A stretch of DNA of 64,000 nucleotides, from positions 1-64,000 of the forward strand of contig JBGVCG010000026.1 of the NCBI GenBank assembly GCA_045226255.1, written 5' to 3'. The DNA comes from UBA1181 sp045226255. Its GTDB lineage: Bacteria > Bacteroidota > Bacteroidia > Bacteroidales > Paludibacteraceae. Shown piece by piece: positions 43,936 to 51,830 of this stretch (the stretch's first letter is position 1; every line of letters begins with the position of its first letter). The notes beneath the pieces are model-generated. The model was not told where the DNA came from, made no database searches, and saw only the letters and a program-made list of their open reading frames with translations. The position numbers and the translations under genes were made by a program.

Positions 43936-43977
43936 AAAAAAAAAGCCTCAATTGACATCCTATTGTCCATTGAGGCT
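43936..43977 (-). terminator. Strong intrinsic terminator of the micropeptide unit
   Basis: On the minus strand the stem agcctcaatggaca/tgtcaattgaggct (14 bp, one mismatch) has a 6-base loop and is followed by nine T. The 5' arm of the stem overlaps the stop codon of the 19-residue basic peptide (43976-43978). Confidence 0.9.
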
Positions 43978-44035
43978 ATTGTCGTACGCTGTACGGCCGC
44001 TTTCGCTGTTTCCGTCGTTTCTTATTCTGTTCCAT
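43976..44035 (-). CDS. Micropeptide 3: 19-residue basic peptide
   Basis: An ATG-to-TAG ORF encoding MEQNKKRRKQRKRPYSVRQ, in which ten of nineteen residues are Lys or Arg. It starts 19 bases after the stop of micropeptide 2 and its stop sits in the terminator stem. It has no recognisable family. Such a peptide could bind nucleic acid or acidic lipid, or its translation could control the hairpin. Translation is not proven by sequence, but the position in a unit with its own promoter and terminator supports it. Confidence 0.5.
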   Translation of the reverse strand: MEQNKKRRKQRKRPYSVRQ

Positions 44036-44054
44036 ATCAGTACTTATTATAGGG

Positions 44055-44141
44055 TTATTTACTCATGGAATTAATTTCCAAATACACTTTTACTCCGAAA
44101 ACTGCGGCGATTGAGATCGTCAAAAATGTTGCTACTATCAT
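44055..44141 (-). CDS. Micropeptide 2: 28-residue single-span membrane peptide
   Basis: An ATG-to-TAA ORF of 28 codons. Residues 1-20 are hydrophobic and fit one membrane span, containing the core SIAAVFGVKV, and the tail is LEINSMSK. Micropeptide 1 upstream has the matching core SIAACFVAKV (seven of ten identical), so the two look like tandem paralogues. There is no Shine-Dalgarno sequence but the upstream region is A/T-rich, as is usual in Bacteroidetes. Function unknown. Confidence 0.55.
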   Translation of the reverse strand: MIVATFLTISIAAVFGVKVYLEINSMSK

Positions 44142-44197
44142 ATTCGTAAAATTTTTAAGGGTTCATCACTCGTTTTCTTCTGTTCTCTCTTCTTTTC

Positions 44198-44278
44198 TCA
44201 GCCTTTGATGGTGTCGAATGTCATGACTACCTTTGCTACGAAGCAAGCTGCGATCGATAATACCAATGCTGTAACCAT
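44198..44278 (-). CDS. Micropeptide 1: 26-residue single-span membrane peptide
   Basis: An ATG-to-TGA ORF of 26 codons. The hydrophobic N-terminal part (residues 1-19) includes SIAACFVAKV, and the short tail is TFDTIKG. It is the first ORF after a consensus promoter, about 56 nt downstream of the expected start. Lys occurs at the same place after the core as in micropeptide 2. No family recognised; most gene finders would skip it because of its length. Confidence 0.55.
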   Translation of the reverse strand: MVTALVLSIAACFVAKVVMTFDTIKG

Positions 44279-44340
44279 AGTTTTGTAATTTTATGCGTTA
44301 TTTATTCGTTGTTTATGTAATTCCTCGTTGAATTACATTG

Positions 44341-44370
44341 CAAATATAGGCATTGTTTTTTAATTAGCAA
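44341..44370 (-). promoter_or_regulatory. Consensus promoter of the micropeptide unit
   Basis: The minus strand reads TTG-N19-TATATTTG, a full match to the Bacteroidetes -33/-7 promoter with ideal spacing. Transcription would start near 44334 and run leftward through the three small ORFs to the terminator at 43936, an RNA of about 400 nt. Confidence 0.8.
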
Positions 44371-44499
44371 ATAAATATACAGTCTATTTAGTTAAAATAT
44401 TTTAAAATATACATAATATGGGTGTATAATGCATAAATTAGGAATAATTATGTAAATAAATATACAATGTTAATAATGTATAAATATTGATAGGGGCCG

Positions 44500-44529
44500 T
44501 TGTTATATACAATTTTATTCCTATATTTG
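44500..44529 (+). promoter_or_regulatory. Consensus promoter of the YtxH-like gene
   Basis: TTG (44500-44502), a 19-bp spacer and TATATTTG (44522-44529). The start of transcription would be at about 44535, which argues that translation begins at the ATG at 44559 and not at earlier in-frame starts. The 130 bases between this promoter and the divergent one at 44370 are A/T-rich with nothing else recognised. Confidence 0.8.
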
Positions 44530-44558
44530 TTTACATGAACATTAAAACTATAAGTGCT

Positions 44559-44795
44559 ATGGGAAATTTTGTGAAAGGTGCGGTCTTTGGTGCCGCCGCA
44601 GTATTGCTCGGTAACTATTTGTTGAACACCGAAGAGGGCAAGGAGACTTGCAAGAAATTTAAGGATAAAGTCAAGAAGACGGCCGACGATTTCAAGGACA
44701 AGCTGGAGAAGGAACTGAAACAGTTCGAAGACGAGGTGCCTACTTCCTCTTCTACGGCTGTTTCGAAGGATGTCGAAGAGGTCTTTGAGGAGTAG
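44559..44795 (+). CDS. YtxH-like small membrane-anchored protein
   Basis: 78 residues from the ATG at 44559, chosen because the promoter leaves no room for earlier starts. It has a short hydrophobic segment (AVFGAAAVLLGNYLL) followed by a charged, amphipathic helix (KDKVKKTADDFKDKLEKELKQF), the layout of YtxH-domain proteins. These are often stress-linked, but function here is unknown. An intrinsic terminator follows. Confidence 0.7.
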   Translation: MGNFVKGAVFGAAAVLLGNYLLNTEEGKETCKKFKDKVKKTADDFKDKLEKELKQFEDEVPTSSSTAVSKDVEEVFEE

Positions 44796-44822
44796 TTCTA
44801 GGCTTAAGATCTATAAAATGTA

Positions 44823-44862
44823 GAGGCGCAAATACGGATTCGTGTATTTGTGCCTCTTTTTT
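44823..44862 (+). terminator. Intrinsic terminator after the YtxH-like gene
   Basis: The stem aggcgcaaatac/gtatttgtgcct with a short loop is followed by seven or more T after one intervening base. Confidence 0.85.
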
Positions 44863-45152
44863 GCTTTGTCTCCTGGATTCTGGGGGCGCCTCCCCCTTTT
44901 GAGTCGTTTGCTCGGTTCGCTTTGTTTGCCTGTTTGTAATTATATGCTAGTATTTTCGCCACACGTCAACTGCGCTCCTACAATTGTTTTTCTTTGTTTG
45001 AATAATTATTAATTTTGCAGTCTGAATGATAATTTGCTTTATTGATAGGTTGTTTTCGTGAATAATATCGTTCGTATATTGTCGGATTATGGACTCTTGT
45101 ACTGTGCGAATACTTGCCTTTTGGAAATTTTTTGAATTTTTTTGTCGAAAAT
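44863..45152. other. A/T-rich intergenic stretch before the tra cluster
   Basis: About 290 bases without a supportable gene. It has a weak hairpin ggggg-cgcct-ccccc with a short T-run (near 44882-44900) and an isolated -7-like TAATTTTG at 45010-45017 whose nearest TTG elements are not at the right spacing. A long reverse-strand reading frame here is low-complexity and not believable as a gene. Confidence 0.6.
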
Positions 45153-45182
45153 TTGCTAGAAAAAAAATTGTGTGTATATTTG
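45153..45182 (+). promoter_or_regulatory. Consensus promoter of the tra cluster
   Basis: TTG (45153-45155), a 19-bp spacer and TATATTTG (45175-45182), followed by CAC. The leader before traE (ATG 45219) would be about 30 nt. It probably drives all genes to traM. Confidence 0.8.
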
Positions 45183-45218
45183 CACGTATAAAGTACACAA
45201 ATTTAAAACGAAGGAAAT

Positions 45219-45524
45219 ATGAAAAAAACAATTTTGACTGCTTATTTGGTGTTTAGTAACATGGTGTTAACTTTTGCGCAGAGTGATGCGACTCGCAAAC
45301 AGGCGCTTCAGCAGGTGGAGACGGATATCAAGGGCTACTTTGATGTCGCTTGTGGTATCTTCTATGCAATATGCGCAATTATGGCTTTGGTGGGTGCCTT
45401 TAAGGTGTACTCTAAGTGGAGCAATGGTGATCCTGACACATCCAAGGTGGCTGTGGGTTGGTTCGGTTCGTTGATATTCGTGGCGGTAGTGGTCACGCTG
45501 ATCAAGTCATTCTTCGTGGGATAA
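45219..45524 (+). CDS. traE: TraE family (DUF4134) conjugal transfer protein, VirB2-like
   Basis: 101 residues with a signal peptide (LTFAQ) and two membrane spans (FYAICAIMALVGAFKVY; FGSLIFVAVVVTLIKSFFVG), the size and layout of the Bacteroidetes TraE/DUF4134 pilin-like subunit. The segment KVYSKWSNGDPDTSKVAVGWFGS is typical. First gene of the cluster; its stop overlaps the traF start. Confidence 0.88.
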   Translation: MKKTILTAYLVFSNMVLTFAQSDATRKQALQQVETDIKGYFDVACGIFYAICAIMALVGAFKVYSKWSNGDPDTSKVAVGWFGSLIFVAVVVTLIKSFFVG

Positions 45525-45904
45525 TGTCTTCCGCCTCTATTGGATATGTGATATGGGTACTTGTTGCTCTCAGAATATTTGGTATGGATTATAGGATAAA
45601 TAAGGGCGTGAACCGTCCGCTGGACTTTTATGGGTTGAAGGAAACGTACATATTTTATTTCCTTGGGGGATTGGTGTGTGCGGTTCTGGCCTATTTCATG
45701 TTGCAGTTTTTGAGCAATTGGGTCGCTATTCCTGTCGCCTTGGTGATTGCGGCTGCCTCTTATTTCATCACTTATTATTTAAACAATAAGTATGGAGCAA
45801 GTGGGTTGTCTAAACGTTTGGCGCAGAATGCTTGCCCTAAGAGGATTCAGTTAAAACGGACGAGGTGTCTGATTCAAAAAGGAGGCAAGAAAAATGGACT
45901 TTAG
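45524..45904 (+). CDS. traF: TraF family (DUF4133) conjugal transfer protein, VirB3-like
   Basis: 126 residues from the ATG at 45524, which overlaps the traE stop (TAATG). It has NRPLDFYGLKETYIFYFLGG and two membrane spans, as in DUF4133/TraF. In T4SS terms it matches VirB3, an inner-membrane subunit next to the VirB4 ATPase. Its 3' end overlaps traG by 11 bases, implying tight coupling. Confidence 0.85.
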   Translation: MSSASIGYVIWVLVALRIFGMDYRINKGVNRPLDFYGLKETYIFYFLGGLVCAVLAYFMLQFLSNWVAIPVALVIAAASYFITYYLNNKYGASGLSKRLAQNACPKRIQLKRTRCLIQKGGKKNGL

Positions 45905-48404
45905 CGTTAAGTCGAATCAAATCGAGAATTGTTTCCCCTTGCTGTCATACGAGGAGGGTCTGTTGGTTTCCAAATCAGGGGATATCACCCGTTTGTTTGA
46001 GCTGACGTTGTCGCAGGTCTATACGTCTTCGGATGTGGAGATCGATGCGATGAACGAGTGTTGGTGCCGTGCGGTGCGCACGCTTCCGAATTATTCAATC
46101 GTTCACAAACAGGATGTATTCTCCGAATCGGTGTGGCAAGACGAGCCTTTTTCCGACAGCTTCCTGCAGGAGGCTTCCGCCCGCCATTTCTCGGGACGCT
46201 CTGTTTTAAAACATAGGTGTTTCCTCTATGTCACGCTTTCCACGAAGAATGGGTTGAAGACGACTTCCGCCGCTAATGCGATCCTTAGGAATAGGGTTGT
46301 CCCTCAGGAGGCCATCGATAGCATGCGTGTCGATACGTTCAACGATGCTGTGGGTCAGATGGTGAACATCCTGAAGTCGGGCGGCATCGGCTGCCGGGAA
46401 TTGTCGGAAGACGAGGTGTTGGGTACGGATGATCACTTCGGCATCATTGAGCAATATCTGACGCTGAACTATTCGGGCGAGGGTGAGATCCTTTACGACC
46501 TGCATGTGAACGAGGACGACCTCATGGTGGGCGACAAGTATGTCTCATGCTTCTCTTTGGGCGAGCTGACGGACTTGCCGAACGTGGTCTCTACCAGCAA
46601 ACGGAACGAGAAACTCTCTACGGATGTCTCTTCCTTGGCGGATTGTTTTTCCTATGAGCTGTGCCTGAAACTGCCGTTCGACCATATTTACAACCAGTAC
46701 ATTTTTGTCGATGATTCGAACGAGAACCTTCGTGAATTGGAGAAACAGGGACGTAAGATGGAGTCTCTCTCTGCTATCTCGAGGGAAAACGCTGTCAACA
46801 AGGAGTTCAACGATGAATACCTGACGCAGGCGCAGGTCATGAAGGAACATAGTATCCATGCCGCATTCAATGTCTTGGTGTGGGATGCCTCCTACACGCG
46901 TTTGTTGGAGAAAAACTCTCAGGTGGGAGGTGTGTTGTCTAATCTGGACTGCCAAGTCTCAAAGACGGAGGTGATCGTCCCGCATATATTCTGGGCGGGT
47001 ATCCCTGGCGCATCGTCCAATTACCCGATGGAGATGAAGTTCCTCTCTTTTATCGCTCCGAGTATCTGCTTCTTCAACATGGAAAGCAACTATAGAGACA
47101 TTACGGGGGAGAACGGATATGGCTTGAAATTGACCGACCGTATCAGTGGTGCGCCGATAAGGGTGGATGTCAGTGACGAACCGGTGCGCCGTGGCTGGGC
47201 CAGTGCGAAGAATAAGTTCATCTTGGGTCCTTCCGGCTCTGGTAAGTCTTTCTTCACGAACGTGATGATGGCGCAGAAATACGAACAGGGAGAACATCTG
47301 GTGATTGTCGACGTGGGTGATTCCTACCTCGGCCTCTGCCAGTTGATCCACGAGCGTACGCAGGGAGAGGACGGTATCTATTTCACCTTCAAGGAGGAGG
47401 AACCTATCTCTTTCAACCCTTTCTATGTGGAGGACTATGTCTACACGGAGGAGAAAATGGCGCAACTGCTTTCCCTGATCTGTATTCTTTGGAAGAATGA
47501 GCACGAGGAGATTACCAAGGCGGAGGAGACGCATATCGAGACTGCGCTGAACGTTTACGTCGAGATCATTAAGGAACATAGGGAGATATTCCCTTGCTTC
47601 AACTCTTTCTATGCTTTCCTCTCGAAACAATTCAAGGAGTACCTCGTCAAGAAATCCGTCCGTATTGAGAACTTTGACATCGATAACTTGATTCAGGTGC
47701 TTGCTCCTTATGCGAAAGGGGGAAAATATGAGTATCTGCTGAACTCGACGGATAAGTTGGATTTGCTCCACAAGCGTTTTGTCGTCTTCGAATTGGATAA
47801 TATCAAGGACCATAAGGTGCTTTTCCCTGTCGTGACGATTGTGCTGATGGATACCTATATCGCCAAGATGAGGCGTCTGCAGCCCCATGAAAGAAAGATT
47901 ATCCTTATCGAGGAGGCCTGGAAGGCGATATCCAAGAGCGGTACGGCGGAGTTCATCAAGTATCTGTACAAGACGGTGCGTAAGCATAACGGAGAGGTGA
48001 TCGTGGTGACCCAAGAGGTGGGTGATATCATCGGCAATGAAATCATCAAGGACGCGATCATCAACAATGCGGATGAGAAGATATTGCTGGACCAAAGCAA
48101 GTTCCTGAACCGTTTCGACGAGATACAATCCACCTTGGCCCTTTCGGAGAAGGAGAAGGCATTGGTCCTCTCTATTAATAAGGATTTGCAGAAAAATGAC
48201 CAACGGGCGAAGTACAAGGAGGTCTTCATCTCTTTCAACTCCGCTTTCTCTGCGGTGTATGGGGTGGAGGTCTCTCCAGAGGAGTATCTAACCTTCTCCA
48301 CGACGAAGGAGGAGAAGGGTGTCGTCCTGCAATATGCGAAGGAGCTGGGCTCCATGCGTAAAGGTATCGAGAAGTATATAGATGTTCACTATAAAAACAG
48401 ATGA
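45894..48404 (+). CDS. traG: TraG family conjugation system ATPase, VirB4-like
   Basis: 836 residues, the motor ATPase of the secretion apparatus. Walker A is GPSGSGKS near residue 445, and Walker B IILIEEAWKAI near 670. The N-terminal 300 residues correspond to the TraG-specific domain (LLSYEEGLLVSKSGDITRLFEL). The length matches the TraG ATPases of CTnDOT-type elements. The frame is intact with no missing motif, arguing against a decaying relic. Confidence 0.93.
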   Translation: MDFSVKSNQIENCFPLLSYEEGLLVSKSGDITRLFELTLSQVYTSSDVEIDAMNECWCRAVRTLPNYSIVHKQDVFSESVWQDEPFSDSFLQEASARHFSGRSVLKHRCFLYVTLSTKNGLKTTSAANAILRNRVVPQEAIDSMRVDTFNDAVGQMVNILKSGGIGCRELSEDEVLGTDDHFGIIEQYLTLNYSGEGEILYDLHVNEDDLMVGDKYVSCFSLGELTDLPNVVSTSKRNEKLSTDVSSLADCFSYELCLKLPFDHIYNQYIFVDDSNENLRELEKQGRKMESLSAISRENAVNKEFNDEYLTQAQVMKEHSIHAAFNVLVWDASYTRLLEKNSQVGGVLSNLDCQVSKTEVIVPHIFWAGIPGASSNYPMEMKFLSFIAPSICFFNMESNYRDITGENGYGLKLTDRISGAPIRVDVSDEPVRRGWASAKNKFILGPSGSGKSFFTNVMMAQKYEQGEHLVIVDVGDSYLGLCQLIHERTQGEDGIYFTFKEEEPISFNPFYVEDYVYTEEKMAQLLSLICILWKNEHEEITKAEETHIETALNVYVEIIKEHREIFPCFNSFYAFLSKQFKEYLVKKSVRIENFDIDNLIQVLAPYAKGGKYEYLLNSTDKLDLLHKRFVVFELDNIKDHKVLFPVVTIVLMDTYIAKMRRLQPHERKIILIEEAWKAISKSGTAEFIKYLYKTVRKHNGEVIVVTQEVGDIIGNEIIKDAIINNADEKILLDQSKFLNRFDEIQSTLALSEKEKALVLSINKDLQKNDQRAKYKEVFISFNSAFSAVYGVEVSPEEYLTFSTTKEEKGVVLQYAKELGSMRKGIEKYIDVHYKNR

Positions 48405-49081
48405 ATATGAAGAAGAAACTGAAACGTTTAATCTTAGCGGTGGGGGTCGTCTGCTTCCCGATGGGGCTTTCCGCCCAGGGTGCGATGATTGTGGAAGATC
48501 CTGTCGCTATCGCGCAGACCGCCTCGAACTTCTGTGAGGAGATGGCGAATGCGACCGACCAGAAGGTTACTTTGTTGGAACAGATGAAGGAGATGCTGAA
48601 CCAGTCTAAACTGATGAAGGAGAACGCGGAAAAGTACAAGAAGTGCATGAAGTGGGTGAAGAACGCCAAATCTGTCGTCTCTTTGATTGATAAGGTGAAC
48701 CATTTGAAGGATAACTACAAGACATTTTATGGACAGTTGATGGATTGTGACTACCTAAGCAAGACGGAGCGAAACAACATCGCCTATAATGCGAACCTGA
48801 TTGTGAAGGAGTCCGCCGATGTCTATGAGGAGGCGAAGACGATCATCGGGGAGTTCACGGGGGACGGGGATGCCGGACTGACCTCCTTCGAGCGTATACA
48901 GTTGATAGAAAAGATTGGCGAGAAGATAGATGGGTTCAATGATAAGTTGAACGTTCTAAAATATCGGGCGAATCAGAAGGTGGTTGAGCGCAAACAGACG
49001 ATCAATTACACGCTTAGTTTGTATAATCAGTACACTCCATCCTCTTGTCGGTTGGAGTATAAACCAGGTAATAAGAAATAA
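48401..49081 (+). CDS. traI: TraI-like (DUF4141) periplasmic conjugal transfer protein
   Basis: 226 residues with a signal peptide (MGLSAQG) and a mostly helical mature part with coiled-coil potential (LLEQMKEMLNQSKLMKENAEKYKK), ending SLYNQYTPSSCRLEYKPG. Its position after traG and before traJ and its layout fit DUF4141/TraI, thought to be VirB5-like. It overlaps the traG stop by 4 bases. The usual traH between G and I is absent. Confidence 0.75.
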   Translation: MNMKKKLKRLILAVGVVCFPMGLSAQGAMIVEDPVAIAQTASNFCEEMANATDQKVTLLEQMKEMLNQSKLMKENAEKYKKCMKWVKNAKSVVSLIDKVNHLKDNYKTFYGQLMDCDYLSKTERNNIAYNANLIVKESADVYEEAKTIIGEFTGDGDAGLTSFERIQLIEKIGEKIDGFNDKLNVLKYRANQKVVERKQTINYTLSLYNQYTPSSCRLEYKPGNKK

Positions 49082-49086
49082 ATTAT

Positions 49087-50109
49087 ATGGCTGGGACCTT
49101 TGAATTAAGTTCATCATGTTTCGAGTCTATACCGGATTTCGCGAATAGGTTAGACTCTATCATGAAAAAATGTATCACCGATGTTGGGGATATGGAAAGT
49201 GTGGGGATGTTGCTATGCGGCCTTTTCGCCTTGCTCTATGTGGGGAACATGGTTTGGCAAAGTTGGTGTAAGGGTGAGTCCATCAACGTGTATGCGCTGT
49301 TTAGGCCATTCGCCATAGGCTTGGTCATCATTAATTTCACGACGTTCGTACATGTGTTGGATGACGTTTGTGGATGGATGAATAAGCCTACTGTGGCATT
49401 GTTGGAGAGCTATGCGGGCGAAAATAAAAACGAAATGGAGAAGAGGCTCAGGAAATACTTCGACACGATGAAGGATGAAGATGCGCAGCGTGAAGGCAAG
49501 AAGGAGGGGAATGTGAAACTGAATGTGAAGGATGCCGACGGCTTAGAGTTTGTGTTCAAGGTGAAAAATTCGGAAGATGGTAGTTCGTCATTGCCTTTCG
49601 TCGGCGAGATAGCGGATGCGTTTAAGCAAACGGTTATGAATGCGCTCCTTGGACTTCTCTCCGTTGTGGCGATTGTTATCGCAGCCGGTGTTTTGTCCAT
49701 CGCTTTTGTCTCGAAACTGGTGTTGATTTATGTGGGGCCTTTCGCTTTCGCCATGTCTCTGATTCCGTATTTCTCTAACTCAATATCTAATTGGATAGGA
49801 CGTTATATCACGGTTAGCCTTTATGCCCCGTGTGTGAATCTCACCTGTTTCGTTATGATGAAATTGTACGACAATGTGACGAGTAGCATCGGAACGGGTA
49901 GCGAGATTGGTTTGGGTTTCTTTATTATGCTCTCATTGGCTTCTGCGGCTTCCTTCTTTGCCATCCCTTCCATCTCAAATTACGTCGTGGATAGTGTTGG
50001 TGCGGGTGGTCTGACGGGTGAAGGACGAAAGTTTGCAGGATCTGTGGCCCGTATGGCGGGTGTTAAGATGGCAATGTCGTCTAATGCCATAAAAAGTATA
50101 AGGAAATGA
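49087..50109 (+). CDS. traJ: TraJ family conjugal transfer protein, VirB6-like
   Basis: 340 residues. It is a polytopic inner-membrane protein with about six spans, a charged soluble loop in the middle (about 110-175) and a C-terminal multi-span half (VVAIVIAAGVLSIAFVSKLV; LILYVGPFAFAMSLIPYFS-like). This is the TraJ/VirB6 layout. The stop overlaps the next gene by 4 bases. Confidence 0.85.
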   Translation: MAGTFELSSSCFESIPDFANRLDSIMKKCITDVGDMESVGMLLCGLFALLYVGNMVWQSWCKGESINVYALFRPFAIGLVIINFTTFVHVLDDVCGWMNKPTVALLESYAGENKNEMEKRLRKYFDTMKDEDAQREGKKEGNVKLNVKDADGLEFVFKVKNSEDGSSSLPFVGEIADAFKQTVMNALLGLLSVVAIVIAAGVLSIAFVSKLVLIYVGPFAFAMSLIPYFSNSISNWIGRYITVSLYAPCVNLTCFVMMKLYDNVTSSIGTGSEIGLGFFIMLSLASAASFFAIPSISNYVVDSVGAGGLTGEGRKFAGSVARMAGVKMAMSSNAIKSIRK

Positions 50110-50729
50110 TACGATCGTTAACGAATATTCAGAGTGCGTTTTCGCATGTGAGGTTGTTCCTCATTTTGCTGGTGGCCTCGAATCTGGTGGTCATCCTGTG
50201 TGCGGTGTTGTTTTCCCTCCAGTTCAAGAGGAGCCAGCAGAGTAAAGTCTATGCGCTGCGGGGTGAGGAGTCTGTGATGTGCGCGTTGAACCAGAACACG
50301 ACGGATAACCGTCCGGTGGAGGCGAAGGCTGCCATCGAGCGCTTCCATCAACTCTTCTTCAACCTCTATCCGGATAACGGGGCGATACGGTATGGGGTGG
50401 AGAAGGCGCTCGCCATGGCGGATAATTCAGCCGTGCAGATGTATGACAACATGACCGCCAATGGTTTTTACCGGCAGATTGTTGAGGCTGGCATCATTTG
50501 CCAGTATAGGTGCGATAGTGTTGTGACGGACTTCTCCCGCTACCCGTATGGTGCGGTGATGTACGGTAAAACGGCCATCGTCCGTCGCTCCTCCGTTACG
50601 GTCAGGGAACTCATCACCTCGTGCGAGTTGAGGAATTGTCCCCGCTCGGAGGCGACCCCCAACGGATTCCTCATCGAGAATCTGAACGTGATTAGCAACA
50701 AGGATACTCAACTTAATTCTTTGTACTGA
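50106..50729 (+). CDS. traK: TraK family conjugal transfer protein, VirB8-like (copy 1)
   Basis: 207 residues with one N-terminal membrane anchor (LFLILLVASNLVVILCAVLF) and a soluble periplasmic domain of the TraK/VirB8 type: ERFHQLFFNLYP, MTANGFYRQIVEAGI, VMYGKTAIVRR, CELRNCPRS and PNGFLIENL. It overlaps both neighbours by a few bases. Confidence 0.85.
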   Translation: MIRSLTNIQSAFSHVRLFLILLVASNLVVILCAVLFSLQFKRSQQSKVYALRGEESVMCALNQNTTDNRPVEAKAAIERFHQLFFNLYPDNGAIRYGVEKALAMADNSAVQMYDNMTANGFYRQIVEAGIICQYRCDSVVTDFSRYPYGAVMYGKTAIVRRSSVTVRELITSCELRNCPRSEATPNGFLIENLNVISNKDTQLNSLY

Positions 50730-51406
50730 TGGGAATGAATGATATACCTGCCACCTTCAAGATGGTTAAATTCATCATGGTGTGCGTGACGGTCGTGGTC
50801 ACGGGCCTGACTGTTTGGGTGTTGAAGGCTACTTTCGATAGTGCCGACGAGGAACGGAACACCGTCTATGTGGTCGATAGCCGCAATACCTTGAAACTGG
50901 CCTTGGCGGAGGATGTCGCCGTGAACCGTGTCGCAGAAGCGGAGGCGCATGTCAAACGGTTGCATGAACTGCTCTTCATCCTCTCTCCTGATATCGAGTT
51001 CATCAAAAAGAATGTGAGCATAGCGGAGTATCTGGCGGGAACGGACGTGAAGAATTATTGCAATTCGTTGAGCGAGAAGGGCTTTTATAACTCTTTGGTG
51101 GCGAATGGTGTCTCTACGGAATTTATGTGCGACAGCATCGACGTCCGTAAGTGTGATTCGTATGAATATAAAGTGACGCTCTACGGAAAAACCTCCGTGG
51201 TGTCTAGTGATAAGATTGTTTTTAAAAGTCTTGTCACGGAGTGCTTCTTGGAGTCGTGCGTGAGGGATGAACTGGATCCGCAGGGCTTTATTGCGCAAGG
51301 GTGGAGAATCGTGCGGGAAGAGGAGTTAGGTGTGGTGGAAAGAAAGGGCTATGCGCCTGAAATCGCACGGGAACAGGAAAGTGATACAACATTGTCGAAC
51401 GAATAA
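50729..51406 (+). CDS. Second TraK/VirB8-like protein (tandem paralogue)
   Basis: 225 residues with the same plan as the gene before it: an N-terminal anchor (FIMVCVTVVVTGLTVWVL) and a periplasmic domain with VKRLHELLFILSP, LSEKGFYNSLVANGV, CDS, VTLYGKTSVVSS, CFLESCVRD and PQGFIAQGW. These line up motif by motif with traK, but identity outside the motifs is low. It starts at the traK stop (TGATG) and carries a longer C-terminal tail. Typical Bacteroidetes tra operons have one traK. Confidence 0.75.
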   Translation: MGMNDIPATFKMVKFIMVCVTVVVTGLTVWVLKATFDSADEERNTVYVVDSRNTLKLALAEDVAVNRVAEAEAHVKRLHELLFILSPDIEFIKKNVSIAEYLAGTDVKNYCNSLSEKGFYNSLVANGVSTEFMCDSIDVRKCDSYEYKVTLYGKTSVVSSDKIVFKSLVTECFLESCVRDELDPQGFIAQGWRIVREEELGVVERKGYAPEIAREQESDTTLSNE

Positions 51407-51416
51407 TTTTAACGAT

Positions 51417-51824
51417 ATGGGTATAGAAGATAAAGAAAGGGAGGAGGGCTTCGAGCCTAATGATGCCCCAACTTCCGACACGGAGAAGGACTCCACGACG
51501 AAGCGTTTTAGGGAATATTATCAGCAGAAGGGGAGGGAGATGAGTGAAAAGACGGAGAGAAAACTGAATTCCATGGATATCGCATCCCGGAAAAAGTGGT
51601 TTTTCCTTGTCTTCGGTTTCTTGTTTACCCTTCTGATTTTTAATTTTGTACGCTCTTTTTTCTTTAAGGCAAAGGATGCCGTCTCTTTGACGGAAATGAT
51701 TCAGGACTCTATCATCGATTGGTCGAAAGTGGATGCCAAGGACTTGTCTGTGATGAATCTGGACTCCATGAAGGAGACTGCACAAAATCCTGATACAGTG
51801 AATAATGACTTCTATTTTAAATAG
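51417..51824 (+). CDS. TraL-position membrane protein
   Basis: 135 residues from the ATG at 51417. It has a long acidic/charged N-terminal part, one membrane span (WFFLVFGFLFTLLIFNFVRSFFF) and a short periplasmic tail (DSIIDWSKVDAKDL). It occupies the place of traL between traK and traM, but is longer than usual TraL/DUF3989 proteins and I cannot confirm homology. Confidence 0.55.
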   Translation: MGIEDKEREEGFEPNDAPTSDTEKDSTTKRFREYYQQKGREMSEKTERKLNSMDIASRKKWFFLVFGFLFTLLIFNFVRSFFFKAKDAVSLTEMIQDSIIDWSKVDAKDLSVMNLDSMKETAQNPDTVNNDFYFK

Positions 51825-51830
51825 GTTCTT

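Noticed and set aside
43566..45218. An integrase attachment site or tRNA gene flanking the tra cluster
   Set aside because: No tRNA-like cloverleaf and no repeat shared with the 54213-54438 gap could be found by eye.
44947..45231. A 94-residue minus-strand open frame before the tra cluster
   Set aside because: Low-complexity A/T-driven sequence (Ile/Lys/Asn/Phe) that covers the tra promoter; no family and no initiation signal.
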